64,000 nt of DNA, from NCBI GenBank assembly GCA_032164245.1, contig JAVMKO010000001.1:287873041-287937040 (forward strand). Direction: 5' to 3'. The first letter of the stretch is position 1; every line of letters begins with the position of its first letter. A program made the translations under genes and the position numbers. Source of the stretch: Sternotherus odoratus (Eukaryota > Chordata > Testudines > Kinosternidae). This document shows, in pieces, positions 22,357 through 34,369 of this stretch. The notes beneath the pieces were generated by a model. That model ran no database searches, was not told the origin of the DNA, and saw only the letters and a program-made list of their open reading frames with translations.

Positions 22357-22959
22357 ACAGGTAAAATGAATAGAAGCTGTTTCCAGGGGCAACTGTAGTA
22401 AAAAGAAAAATGTCTTTGGGTAAATAGGGTTCCCTCCATTGTGCATTTTGGCCAAAATGTTCACACTCGGATGTCGAAGGTTAAGGAACTAAATGGAAGT
22501 AGCCTGCTTTTTCGCGGTGCTCCTATGGATGTTAGCAGGAGCTGCAGTACACCTCTGAAAATCAGACCACTTTTATTAAGGTTCCAAAATATGGATTTCG
22601 CTGCTTAAAGTTAGGCACTTAGCATTTGAAAGCGTTGGGCATTGCTCTTAGCCTTTCCACCACATATCATGCCACAATATTTGGAATAGATTTCCTTCTC
22701 GAGTAATATTTTACTGTCATTGGAAGCAACTAGTATTCATTCTGTTTATAGCTGCCTGTTTAAAGAGAATTTTGCTCTCATCTGGTGGCAACTAGATTTA
22801 TTTGGTTTTGTGGTGTTGGTGTTAGATTTTAGTAAGTTCTTTTAGCTTCATTCGCCTTTGTCTGGCTAAAAAATTAGGAACCGCTACTGGCTGGCTCGGA
22901 AAATTTTACACCTTATCACTTTTGTTCTCCATCTTCCCACACATCCCACCCGGTTCCTA
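22357..22959. other. unclassified non-coding DNA
   Basis: Around 22540-22640, gaaaatcagacc...ttaggcacttagcatttgaaag resembles the small 'AGATTTTCAAAGG...GCCTAA' palindromic repeat family. Otherwise nothing is recognised. Confidence 0.4.
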
Positions 22960-23090
22960 CCTGTGTGCCTCATCCACTTGTCCTTGTATTTTTACATTGT
23001 AAGCTCTTTGGGATAGGATATGTTTCTACAGCCACTAGCACATTCGGGTCCTGATCTCTTTCAGCCGTTACAGCAGGGTAAACAATAATA
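22960..23090 (+). repeat. amniote CORE-SINE/L3-like tail
   Basis: Shows ttgtatttttacattgtaagctctttggg, then ccactagcacattcgggtcc and a gtaaacaataata end, the tail of the SINE described at 18735. Confidence 0.65.
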
Positions 23091-23326
23091 GAAAACTGTG
23101 TTTTCTTCCCAGGCACCTTGCCTTGATCCAACATTTAAAGAGATATTGATTTTTAAAAATGTTCTATTTATTATAGTCAGTATGTCAGCCAGTGTTAGTT
23201 AAGCATTAATTAATAGTGCTTCTTTCTGTGAGTTCTTGGTCATCATTTTTCCACAATAACTCCTGCTGTTTGGCTCAAGATATTTTGAGAAGACTGAAAT
23301 AAGCTTGTCTCCTTGACTACTAAGGT

Positions 23327-23357
23327 GTCTCTCTCTCTCTCTCTTTTTTTTTTTTTC
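23327..23357. repeat. (TC)n-(T)n simple repeat
   Basis: Eight TC units run straight into thirteen Ts. Confidence 0.95.
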
Positions 23358-25159
23358 CTGTCAAGTAGATCAGTCTCCAAATTCCTTTCCATCCCCTTAG
23401 AAGAAATTGACAAAATGATGGGAATGATGTAACTGATCATTTGATAAAAGCAGTATAAAAACCTGAAAGAAAAAAGGAGAGGGAAAAAAATCCATTTGTA
23501 CATTGTCGGTCAATCACTTCCTTGCTGTTCAGGTTTCTAAGTGAATTTCAGTGCTATCACCTGGACACATCAGATTTTGTTTTTCTTTTACCACTTTGTG
23601 GCAAGCCTCTTTTAATATAAGTTTTCATCTCTCCTGTTATGACAGGGAAAGGATGTGATTTCACACCCTGCAATAACTGACATGACAGTGAGGCTAGGGC
23701 AAAGTTCCAGTGGTCACCCTGTTTGGAAAAAGAGGGAACTTCATCTTCGTGTGTAGGTAATAGACTTTCCACATTAAACAGTATATGTTACTCCGTGTTA
23801 ATAAATGCACTGGCAGGATCCAAGTGGAACCTTCACTTCAGAGTAACATTTACCTTGCCTCCCTTTAGGCTTAATGATACACTGCACTTCCATATCACAG
23901 TCCCTCTGAGGAGCTCAGTGTTTGGTGAATATTCATGAGTTAAGCCTCACAAACACCTTGGTGAAATAGGGAAACGTTACTAGGGAAAGTCACACGTGAA
24001 GCCTGTAACAGACTTGATACTATAATTCGGTTTTCCATACTCCCATCCTTTGCTTTAGCCAAAAAATCTTTTCTGGTGGTCTGTACCTTTAGGAGACCTG
24101 ATAGTGGCTCACACTAGAATGTGAAGCTGGTGAATCCAGGGCATTAGTGAGGGCTAGTGGGCACCAGATACCGTGGTGATGAGCACACTGTAAATAGAGA
24201 CAAAGCTGTTGTACCCTTTCCTTTCTTGCTCTCATTCAATACTGTGTAGCTGTTTAACATGGGATACCCATGTGTAACTCCTGTTAGCACTGTAGCATGT
24301 TCACAGGGCAGAGTCAAGTCTGAACTCCATTGTAACGCAGCCAAAGATAATGTTTGTTTATGTTTCCAGATGCAGACAGAGAACCGGTAGTTTTTCTCGC
24401 TCTCTACCTCTGATTGACTAATGCAGCCCCTGGTGCCTTGTGCCACCCCCAAAGGGTCTCTGCAAGTCCTGGCTTGTAATAGGCAGTCTTGGAGTGGATC
24501 GCTAACTTCATTATGGTCTCAGCGGGAGCTATGTGTATGCATCCAGGGAAAATTTTGATCCGTTTTTGCTTTTGCCTGTCTGTATCAAGGCAAACACGTC
24601 CTGGTCATGATAGAGCATTTCAAATGCTCTGTCACAAGCTAGATTTAATTTAATTTAAAGCTCTAATTAGATGTTGACTGATGGGGGGAGGGAGGATATG
24701 CTTTGGGGTAGGTGAGCATCAGTGACCAATGAGAGCCTAAAATGTTTCAGTACAAAGGAGATTGGGCTTTTTGATTTAATATTAGTGATTGTTTTTAACA
24801 TGTATGTGACTGTTCTAGACCAGGCTATTGGGGATGTGTATTTTCTGTGTGTTTTCTTACTGGTGTTAAGGAGTCCTGGCTCAATATCATTTGGTAAAAT
24901 AGTTGGAAATGCAAGGCCATTTCAGGACAATAATACAGGTGTTCATTTTAAATTCAATGGGTTAATATTCAAACTTAATGACGGTAAGATGTAGGATCTG
25001 TCAGTAGCTGGTTTAGGATGGGCCTTCCTGGGCACAGTCTAATAAAGCGCTTAAGCACAAATCTAAATTTAAGCATGTGAATACTTCTCATGGCTTAATT
25101 GGGATTACTCACATGGTTAGAGTTAGGCTGTGATGTTATCATTTAATCCTGTGCTTATC
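23358..25159. other. mostly unique DNA
   Basis: A reverse CORE-SINE scrap (ttaagcctcacaaacacctt) lies at about 23925-23975. Within 24540-24690, which is otherwise repeat-free, sits the perfect 19-base palindrome 24612-24630. No coding evidence. Confidence 0.45.
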
Positions 25160-25370
25160 TTGCGGACCAATATTGTCTTATTGTTTCCTTATGCTCCTGC
25201 ATCTCATTGTCTGTATCAATCTATTGCATCTTGTCCTGTACTTAGATTGGGACCTTTCTGAGTCAGGGACTGTCTGTTTGTTCTGTGTTTGCACAGCACC
25301 CAGCGCAATATGGTCATGGTCCATGAATGAGACTCCCAGGTGGTACGACAATACAAATAAATAATCAATC
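25160..25370 (+). repeat. amniote CORE-SINE/L3-like tail
   Basis: Contains ttgtcctgtacttagattgg, gtttgcacagcacccagcgc, ggtccatgaatgagactccc and an acaaataaataatcaatc end. The order matches the tail at 18735-19005 and is better preserved. Confidence 0.75.
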
Positions 25371-25619
25371 AAATGATGAATTAAGGGGAAAAAAAGCTTT
25401 GCTGAGTTGGAAACAGGAGGCTAACCCTGAATCAGCTAAGGTCAATTGCGCATTGAGGTGGATGGAACCGCTCACCTGATTCAATTCTTTGCTGGGTTAG
25501 GGCCCAGAGGGAAGTTATATTTAATGGATAATAGACATAGTGAGAATTGCCCTTGCACCAGTGTAAATGGAGAATAACACCACTGAGTGCAGTGGAGTTA
25601 CCCTGTTTTAAAACTGGTC

Positions 25620-26066
25620 TATAAAAATCATGACTGGTGTGGAGAAAGGAAATAAGGAAGTGTTATTTACTCCTTCTCATAACACAAGAACTAGGGGTCA
25701 CCAAATGAAATTAATAGGCAGCAGGTTTAAAACAAACAAAAGGAAGTATTTCTTCACACAACGCAGAGTCAACCTGTTGAAATCTTTGCCAGAGGATGTT
25801 GTGAAGGCCAAGGCTATACCAGGGTTCAAAAAAGAACTAGATAAGTTCATGGAGGATAGAACCATCAATGGCTAGTATCCAGGATAGGCAAGGATGGTAC
25901 CTCTAGCCTCTGTTTGCCAGAAGCTGGGATTGGGCGACAGGGGATGGATCACTTGATGATTACCTGTTCTGTTCATTCCCTTGGAAGCCCCTGGCATTGG
26001 TCAGTGTCAGAAGACAGGATACTGGGCTAGATGAAACTTTGGTCTGACCCAGTACGGCCATTCTTA
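25620..26066 (+). pseudogene. CR1 LINE, C-terminal ORF2 and 3' UTR
   Basis: The open frame 25630-25875 gives [18 protein letters not shown], then [16 protein letters not shown] and [16 protein letters not shown], the last 80 or so residues of CR1 ORF2. The 3' UTR follows (gctgggattgggcgacagg, gggctagatgaaactttggtc) and ends gccattcttatg. Strongly 5' truncated and older than the copies at 14.5 and 53.8 kb. Confidence 0.92.
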
Positions 26067-26099
26067 TGTGGCTCTGATTCCCAGTGCTTGACTTTAACG

Positions 26100-26165
26100 T
26101 TTCATAGAATGTTCAACCAGAGAGGACCGTTAGATCCTCCAGTCTGACCTTCTGTTTGTCGACCT
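26100..26165 (-). mobile_element. CR1 LINE 3' scrap, reverse orientation
   Basis: The stretch ttcatagaatgttcaacc ... gttagatcctccagtctgacc is the reverse complement of a CR1 3' end. Confidence 0.65.
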
Positions 26166-28559
26166 CACTGTGTATGCTGAAGTCTGTCTTCCTATGGGTT
26201 TCAGCTGTGCAACTAGGAATGGGAAAAACACTCATTTTCCCTGGTTACTTGGCAAGCATCTCTTGTCATTTTAACCTGTTGGCAAACGCTATAACTGTAC
26301 ACAGATGAAATTGTGTTTTCACATTTAAATACATTTACATAATTTCCACACTCCTCCTCCCTGTTTGAACCTCCTTGATTAACCAGTTTTCTGGTGTGCC
26401 ATCACATTTAACCCACAGTCAGGACCAGTCTGGATCAGTTGTGGGTGGGGGGGTGTTTTCCCCATTGACAATTACCCTGCTTATTCCCATCATCACACAA
26501 TGGCTTTTATTGTTCCAGCAGCAGCCAGCATCTGTGATGGATTCCAGCTGGCAACTGTAGAGATGACAGCCTCTCGTGCCTCTCCTTCAGTGTGACCCAC
26601 TGTTGTGCTGTGGCAGAAGCAGAGATTAAATGTGCAACAGTATCTTTGTTAAGCCCCAACAGTAATTTTCTTCAGTCCAGGAATGGGAGCGGGGACAAAA
26701 GGGAACCCGCATCACGGGTGTTGAAGAGCTAACAATATCTTAAAACCCATCCACTGACTGTTATGCATCTTGATTTAGGAACTGAATGAATAAGGCCCAT
26801 GCAATGAGTGTATAATTGGATATATTATGAATTGTATCAGTCAGAACTACTGTTCAGGGCTACAGAGGTGCCCTTTCAATTTTCCGTGGATATGGAGTTT
26901 ATAAGGAGAGCAGTCTGGCTGGATGTGCTGGGTTTTCCATCACTAAAATACAGCTCAGTTGTGCCCATAAGACATAGGGATGAAACAACGAAATAGCCCA
27001 AGAACAGAGGGAAGGTTTGTTTTCTCACCCATTTTTCAATGCCTGTGATTACCTCCTGGGAGAAGACAATAGAGGGTTTAGGTGGGACCGATATTGCTGT
27101 GTGATTACTGGACTTGTAGAAGTGATAAGAATCCTAAGTGCTTCCTGCCACATGCACAGTCTTGGGGGCTGCTGATGAGCAATGAAGAGTGGGAGAGCAA
27201 ATGTTTGCTAACTTTGGGCTGGTTCCTTATCCTCTGATGGGGAAGGTATGTAGATCTCTCTTTGAAGTCTGTATTAGCTCTCTGTGTGCATAACTGGAGA
27301 CAGAGTCTGTAAGACCCACAGTAAAGTTCTCTCTTTAAAAAACAACGAAAATACTGTGACCTCTGACCTAATTGGAACTATCCTTGGGTGCAGAAGGTCC
27401 ACTTTGACTTAGACATAATGGGGACCCAGTGCTAGGAGGTGAAGTACTAGCATGGCTGAAACATGGTTCGACAGGGTAGTAGTTGAGAAAGGGAGGAGGT
27501 ACTAGAAATATCTGAGAACCTGTAGCTGTGAGAGCTAGTCTGAGATACAGTCACATAAAAGAGCTAGAGTCACGGTGAGTCTGGTGTTCGTTGGGCACTT
27601 GTATGATTTTTGTGATAGATTCTGGTAAGAAGATGGGAGTTTAAAGATCTTGCTCTCTCTGTGACTATGGGTCAAAAGTAGGTAGCTCTCAGTCCTCACT
27701 GCAGCAAAACTCCCTACGGGGCAAGTGCCAGGGTAGAAAACGGATTGTGACCCTCAGAGCAGCTCTGGTTTGGGGAGAGGCTCAGCCAAGGTTCAAACCA
27801 CCTGCATGGGAGGGGGACAGCTAGCCTGATGGCAGCTATTTTCCCACCCACAGAGTCTCTGGTAATGCAGGCAGCTTTCCACTCACTTTCCCGGGTGTCT
27901 CTATCCCTCTTTGGTGCCCCATCACAGTCACTTAGCAGGACTCACAGCTGCACCCTAAATAGCCTCATTGGGAATTTTCCCTGAGTAAGGACAATTCAAA
28001 GATTTGGGCCGTGTTTAGACACCTGTAACATACAGGCTGATTTTCAGCACTGCCAGACACCCACAAATCCCAGTTCTATCAGTGGCAGCTGTGGCTGCTC
28101 CACCCCTTTGAAAACCAGGACATGTAGATTTCCCTGCCAAAATATGGATTTAAGAGGCGAACTCTGAGCACCAGGTCTTCAAAATCTTGGCTTGGACCCT
28201 TAGGAAGTTTTCATGCCCCGTCACCTTAATGTCTAGGCACTGTGGGAACCTTAAGAGAATTGTCTCATCTGATCTGTGGTTTCTTGAGGTAGAGTGAACT
28301 TTTTCTGGTTACAGACACGTCCGTCTTTTTCCCTCTTCATCCCTGCCCGCCGCAGGTCCCTCCCACCCCCATTATTTTCTTCAGCCTGGGTTTGAGGCTC
28401 AGGTCAGTTACTCCCTAGTGAGAGGCGATATTTGGAGTGTCCTCTGGAGAGCCAGGTCACACATTTAAAAAACAATCCGCTTTAGCTCACCAAAGGCTGG
28501 GCCACTTGTGTTGCCTTCATTTTCTTTATGTGCTGTACGCGAATTTTCATAAGAAAGGG
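26166..28559. other. unique non-coding DNA
   Basis: No gene. Near 28015-28200 there is a decayed copy of the small palindromic 'gattttcagcact...' repeat family. Nothing else recognised. Confidence 0.45.
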
Positions 28560-29500
28560 TAGCGGGGCCCTCTAGACTCATAATACTTCTCCTCTCTGTG
28601 CCTTTCTGTCAGACCAGGCTACTAACGGCAAAAGGGAGATAATTGTGCTTTAATTGGGCTCTGCTTGTTCAACGAGGGGGAGCCTGCCTTTTAGTTCCCA
28701 TGGCCTTCCAGACAAGTTTCCAGCACAATGCCAATTAAGAGAGAAATAAAGAATTATGCAAAGCAGATGACGACCGCTGCTTACTAGGAATCACTTTTTT
28801 GTGACTAAAACAATGGGGGCCTTCAGCGGAGGGTGCCTTTTGCTGCTGCTGCCTCCCTGGTTCTCTGTTGGCATTTTGAAGAGGCTTTGCCGCTGAATGG
28901 GCTAAGCCTGGAAAATGTAAGGATGAAGCAAAAGCAGGAGACTTTCACATGTGTGCACTCACCGCAGAGCAGAAAGGAAAACCAAATTAACTTCTCTCTT
29001 TTCTCCTGGGTTTCTTCTCTCTATTTATTTTATTTATTTTAAAGGGATCAGGTTTTTTTTATTCTTTGCTTTTGTTTTTCCTTTCTCCCTGTTTGTTGGT
29101 TTTGAGGGTCATTATTCACGGGGACTTTTTCAGCTGTCACGTGTAACAAAAGATAATCCAGCCTCTCGCCTCTCCCCCACCACCTCTTTTCTCTTCAACA
29201 AATGTGGCCTTTGTTGTAGGGAGGTCATCACACAAGGAGCCCTCTTCAATCCCCTGAGATACAAACACTGCTCTGGTTGGAATCAAGGCTACCTTGAGCA
29301 AATCTGGCAATTGGCTGCTCCGCCCGGTGAAACATTTCCAATGGACCATTGCCAACTTGACAAATTAGGCTCTGATAGATAATCCTAAGGTTTTCTTTTC
29401 TTGGGATTCGGAGACTTACTACATGAGCTGGTTATCAATTTATCTACAATAGATCTGCTGGCGTGAATCAGTCTCCATCTAACAGGTGGTCTTTTGCCAC
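28560..29500. other. candidate conserved non-coding DNA
   Basis: No repeat signatures. At 28640-28800 there are closely spaced homeodomain and POU-like words (gctttaattgggc, gccaattaag, attatgcaaag), and 29350-29490 is similar in texture. Inference only. Confidence 0.3.
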
Positions 29501-29620
29501 TGACTTGGGTTCATGGCTCAGATTGATTTGATGTGGACCCTGCAATATATTCCAAGTCAGATGTTCTTTCTCTTCATGGCCTGTGGTTTGGTGCTGTTGG
29601 AAGAGACACACAGTGGAAAC

Positions 29621-29865
29621 CAGAGGTGAAAGTAACTAAAACTTCTTACCGGTATGGGGGCTGGGCTGGGCCAGCTCTGGCCCCCGGAAGGGGTGGAGCC
29701 TCTGTCGGAGGTGGGGGGGTTGGGGGCAGAGCCAGCCCCGGTACCCACAGCCCTCCTCAGCCCAATCCTCCCTCCCCCCCTGAGGCTCTGGCGGCAGTTT
29801 AAAGGGCCCGGGGCGGTAGTGGTGTCTCAGCCCTGGGCTCTTTAAAGAGCTACCGGAGCTCCCTG
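29621..29865. mobile_element. hAT-type element, left end (CAGAGGTGAAAGTAA)
   Basis: Starts CAGAGGTGAAAGTAACT, then ttaccggtatggggg and a GC-rich body with ggaaggggtggagcct. The matching right terminus is not found before 29870, so it is truncated or its end has decayed. Confidence 0.5.
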
Positions 29866-30420
29866 TCACACAGGGATGGCAAAGCCAGGAATTAAATTCA
29901 GATCTCACAAGCCCCCTCTCTAATGCCTTAGCTGCTAGACCAGTGGTTCTCAAACTTTTTGTATTGGTGACCCCTTTTGGACACCAGGTCTCTAAGCGTG
30001 ACCCCCCCTTAGGGGTTGGGCTGGGGGGTGGCTGCTGGCAGCCCTTTGGGGCAGGGGCTGGGTGGGGTGTGCCTGCAGCCTGCCATGCAGGGGCCAGATT
30101 GGAGGTGGGGGCTTCCAGCAGCCCCCCGGGGCAGGGGCGCATGGGGCCGGCTGGGGAGGTGGGGGCACCAGGAGCCTGCCGCAACTGGCCTAGGCTCGGA
30201 GGGGTGCCTGGAGCCAGCTGGGGGGGGGGGTGCGGGGAGTCTGCCATGACCGGGACTGAGCTCACGGGGGTGCCGGATGCCAGTAGCCTGCGGCAGGGGT
30301 TGGGGCCGGCTGCAGGGGCTCGTGACCCCCACAAAACTGGGTCCCGACCCCCAGAGGGGTCCCGACCCCCACTTTGAGAACCAATGTGCTAGACCAACCT
30401 TGCTCTTAGCTGACTGATGT
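29866..30420 (-). repeat. CORE-SINE, reverse orientation, split by an hAT element
   Basis: The gccaggaattaaattcagat and gccttagctgctagacc stretches before 29940, resumed by caaccttgctc after 30394, read as the tRNA-like 5' half of a MIR-type SINE on the minus strand. The hAT copy at 29941-30386 sits inside it. Confidence 0.65.
29941..30386. mobile_element. hAT MITE (CAGNGGTTCTCAAA type), 446 bp
   Basis: Starts CAGTGGTTCTCAAACTTTTT and ends CTTTGAGAACCAATG. The 8-bp duplication TGCTAGAC is perfect (29933-29940 and 30387-30394). The G-rich body (ggggcagggg, gggggtgcc words) gives long open frames on both strands (to 232 residues) without any domain; they are not genes. Confidence 0.93.
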
Positions 30421-31014
30421 CTGATCAGACTCAGTACCCTAACTATACGACAAGGACTTGTTCCCATGACATTTCCAAATCAGTTTTTCCAGACTGGATT
30501 AGCTTGGACAAGGTTTGGATGTGCTTTCAGACTTTGGGGCACTTGTCTGAACTGAGGACCTTGGCATCTTTCAAGGTTAACCCCATCACCAGTGTTGTGG
30601 TGTTCTGGGCTAAAATCGGCTTTGTAGAGCATTTACTTTAGAAACCAAAAACATCCATCCAGATCTGTATTCTTTCATCAGACCCCAGGTGCTATACAGA
30701 TTGGATGTGTATGTGCTCATATGTATCTCTCCACACATCACTGAATCCAGCACTGAAAATGTAACCACACCTGGGGTGGAATACGGAGTAATATTGCTTT
30801 GGCCACCCACACTAAATGAAGAATAGCATAAAAGTTTAGATAGGGCAGAATGTACATGAATCTAACGAACTGCGTTATAAGTAAGCCCAGGGGTTAGCTA
30901 AACATACTTATTCTTGTTAAATGTTCCTTGGGAATTTAATAACCACATGGTCAAGACCTGGGTTTTATGACTCATTCAAAATGCCTTCTGGCTTCACCAT
31001 CCCCTTACATTCAT
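30421..31014. other. unique non-coding DNA
   Basis: Nothing recognised. Confidence 0.5.
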
Positions 31015-31180
31015 CCAAACCTTTCATCGCTGGCAATTTTTAAAATCAATACTGGATGATTCTCTAGAAGATATGCTGTAGGAATTATTCTCGGGGAAGT
31101 CCTCTGGCCTGTGTTATGTAGGAGGTCAGAGTAGATGATCACAATTGTCCCTTCGGGCCTTGGAATATGAATTATGAAAT
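31015..31180 (+). mobile_element. CR1 LINE 3' fragment (second subfamily)
   Basis: Contains tggcaatttttaaaatcaatactgg, agatatgctgtaggaatta, ggtcagagtagatgatcaca and cccttcgggccttggaat. This is the same 3' end as the old CR1 at 49412-50690 and differs from the 'ggcacctggcattgg' subfamily. Confidence 0.88.
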
Positions 31181-31399
31181 TCCTTCCTATTCCACAAACA
31201 AATGGAAGTGTCTCACGCTCATTGATATTTTCTGCATCACATTCCTTTCCTAGCATTCTAGTCGAGACGTTTGCTGCCTATTGCCTTTAATAGTTCTGCC
31301 CAACTTCCCTACAGTATTACTTTGGTATGTGTCGGAATCCAAAGCATGTTAAAATAACTAATGAATTGATCTTAACAGTGCTCCTAAAAGGGTGGAAAC

Positions 31400-31455
31400 C
31401 AGAATTAGGCCCACTTTACAGAGAGGGAAACAGAGATAAAGAAGTTTGAAAATTA
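31400..31455 (-). repeat. CORE-SINE/MIR scrap, reverse orientation
   Basis: A short match around ccactttacagagagggaaacagag. Confidence 0.55.
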
Positions 31456-31626
31456 GCCAATGTGGGTGCCTAGAGATAGGCAACTACATCGCTGTTGAGA
31501 AGACGAGTATCGTGTAACCCCAAATTGGTCAGTGCATATTACATGTCCCCAACATGCAGAAATTGTGTTACCGCCCCTCTGCAGAGGTTGGCTCTTTACC
31601 TGAAGCTAGAGACACTCATTCTCTAA

Positions 31627-31911
31627 GGGCTTGTCCTCACTGGGGTGGGGGATCAACGGCAGATACGCAACTTCAGCTACGTGAATCACGTAGCTGAAGT
31701 TTGCGTATCTGCCGCCGACTTACCTGCCGTCCCCACGGCGGCGGCAGGCGGGGGCACGCTCCCCCGTCGACTCCAGATTGCGCCTCCCGGCAAGCTGGAG
31801 TTCTGGAGTCGACGGGGGAGCCCGGGGTGATCGATTTATCGCGTCTTAACAAGACACGATAAATCGATCGCCAGAAGATCGATCCTGCGCCGCGTGAGTG
31901 AAGACCAGCCC
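31627..31911. mobile_element. Harbinger-type MITE, 285 bp, three hairpins
   Basis: Ends GGGCTTGTCCTCACT and, in reverse complement, GGGCTGGTCTTCACT. TAA duplicated at 31624-31626 and 31912-31914. Inside are consecutive hairpins: 31660-31711 (25-bp arms, almost no loop), a cccccgtcgactcc/ggagtcgacggggg pair near 31760-31820, and gatcgatttatcg/ataaatcgatc near 31830-31870. No coding capacity. Confidence 0.92.
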
Positions 31912-31914
31912 TAA

Positions 31915-32218
31915 GCTTCTCCGGTCCCCTGTTCAATCCCCTAACAGCGCTTAGCTGTAGGCACCTTATGATTGAAAATTGTGGCACCTGAGTAGGTATC
32001 AGAGTAAGGCTAAGTACTTCAGAGTGCCTGGCTCCTACCCCTCTCTATTGACCACAAGAACACAAAGACTTGATTTTTCAGGAGCTCTCAGCCCCCATAG
32101 TTCTAACAGACATCAACAGAGGCTGTGGGAGTACAACAGATCTCAGGTCCCTTTCAGGTGCTGCTTTATGCTGAAGCTGAAAGTGGCAGTTTGGAGGCTT
32201 AATATTATAGCTGATCAG
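31915..32218. other. unique non-coding DNA
   Basis: Nothing recognised. Confidence 0.45.
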
Positions 32219-32390
32219 GTTATTAGAGAGATCAGGTGGGTGAGGTAGTATTTTTTACTGGACAGATTTGGTTGGTGAGAGACAAGGTTTTGAGCTGCGT
32301 ATGGTGTGAAAGCTTGTCTCTGTCACCATCAGAAGTGGGTCCAATAAAAGATATTACCTCACCCACCTTGTCTCTCTAATTTTGCAGGTT
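32219..32390 (+). mobile_element. Penelope-like fragment (second family), foldback form
   Basis: The left arm (ttagagagatcaggtgggtgaggta ... ggttggtgagagacaagg) is the inverted partner of the right arm (gaaagcttgtctctgtcacc ... tattacctcacccaccttgtctctctaa). The same 3' sequence occurs at 58075-58182. A CAGGTTA/CAGGTTTA match at the two sides may be the target duplication but is weak. The GAAA of a hammerhead-like core is present without a CTGANGA box. Confidence 0.6.
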
Positions 32391-33159
32391 TAGCAGTAGT
32401 CCATGGTGCAAACAAATTAATTTGGGAGGGAGATTGCAGCCTATGGAAGCATTCTCTTACAGACAGTCTACCACATTTGTGTAAGTTGTTTTGTTGATAC
32501 GGAGAACAAATGGCTATTTAGGATTTGACTCAAATCTCAAAACACACACCCACACCCATCCCCAATAAGTGACTTATTATCAGAGGCTCTGGGGATCTTA
32601 CTCCATTTCCTTTATCAGCAACATAGATATCTGGGCCCAGTCTCCGCTCATTGGAGTCATCCATCAGGATTACTTTCCACCTCTCTCTTGCTGCTCATAA
32701 AAGCTGGATTTGTAGTTTTCATTAAAAATAAAACAAAATCTCTATTCCAGTTGCCCTACTAACGTGCAGAGGTCAACCTGAAGACCTTGTCTAATATTAA
32801 GAGACAACACAGAGAAGCCTTCGTAGTGACTCACAATAATAATAATAAGGGAATCACTCTAGTTATGATAGGACTGGGTTTACAACTCATAGCACTTGCA
32901 TTAGTTATACTATGCACGTGCCTTACCCCACTGTGCGTCACTGAAGGATATTTTCTCGGTGCTTCTGTAGCACCAGAGATTAGCAACTCTGCTGCACATT
33001 AGCAGGTGAGAAGCTTGCTCTTCTACTGGCATTAAAACTGAATATATGAAAAACGATTGTTTTGTTCTTAAACTAGATTCTTTCCACTTGTCAGTGACTG
33101 CCTGTGTGGGAGAGAGAAAGAGAGAGGGAGGATGGGAGGATGATTTGTCGGTATTTTTC
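32391..33159. other. unique non-coding DNA
   Basis: Contains an (AAT)n run of about five units near 32836. No gene. Confidence 0.5.
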
Positions 33160-33310
33160 TAATTAGCACCAGGAGGAAGATAAATACGACTCCACCCATT
33201 TTATAGATGGCTAACATGAGGTATGGAGAGGTTAAGTGACATGCCCAAGGTTACAAAATAATTTAGTGCAGTTTGTTAGGAATGTAATCCTAGAATTCGA
33301 TTTCCAGTCC
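33160..33310 (-). repeat. CORE-SINE/MIR, reverse orientation
   Basis: Shows ccattttatagatggctaac, gaggttaagtgacatgccca and aggttacaaaataattt in MIR reverse order. Confidence 0.8.
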
Positions 33311-34369
33311 ACAGTACTAAACACACTCTTACACTAGTATAACAGAGACTGTGGAGTAGCATAGCTAGTGTCTCTGATTAACCCTCTGATTAATGTGATG
33401 GAAAATCATTTAAAATTAACTTGGAAGTTTCTTAATGAGTGTTGCATTCTGACTGATTCAAAAGCTATATGTAAACTGTGGATAACATGAGCATTAATCA
33501 TAGCAAGTTACACAATTTAAGGGCATTAGAAAGATAAAGGCCCCTTTCCCCCAAACACTGAAGTGATAAAGTCGTGCTGAGATAACATTCTTAAAGAGAA
33601 CCGTATTGATACATGCTGAAAGATAAACCCAGGGAGAACTTTGCCAACCCTTTTTGGAAGATAATTAAAATGACACTAAACAAAAGAGAGAGGAAAAAAA
33701 GCAGACCCATCTGCAAACTTGGGGTGTGATTCTAACCTTGGATGCTTCCAGGAAAGTCAATGGGAAATCAAACCTGGGTTTCTAGTCATTGGGAACTGTG
33801 TGCGTGTCCCAAGGTAAAGTGTGTTCAGGATACATGGGATTTTTGAACATATTGCAGAGTTTCAGTTTTATCACCTTAATCAAACAGAGCCTGATGTTTC
33901 AAGATTTTGAGCAACTCTTGCGATTTTGTGGAGTGCTCTCAGATCTCATCAAAGTCATTGGGAGCTAGAGGAATTCAGCAGATCCCAGGAGGTGCTCGGT
34001 ATTTTACAACATTGAGCTCATATATCTGTTGTTTGATTTAAGGTTCATTAGGATCACGTAGGCTCTGACATTTCACGTTTTCTTGAGTTACATATCATCT
34101 AAATAAATAAATAGTTTTTAAGTCAAATGCAATGGGGAGGTAGGTTGACAGGTTTGTTCTGCTTTGCCATGCAGATTCTGCTCTTTCGTCAGTGGCCTGT
34201 ATGGTGTAAATTGCTAACCTGCCTTGCCTATTTAAGTCATTGGGTGCTGAGAGGATTCATTGTCTTGCATGCTCAGGCTCCATAAGAACAGTGGCCTGGA
34301 ATTTTGTGGAGGCACCATGCTCATCCATTGATGACCAATAGTTGTCACTTATCCACTTCTTGCTCAAAG
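33311..34369. other. unique non-coding DNA
   Basis: Nothing recognised. Confidence 0.5.

Noticed and set aside
29636..30467. Open frames up to 232 residues on either strand
   Set aside because: They span two hAT elements and SINE sequence, are low in complexity and cross mobile-element boundaries.
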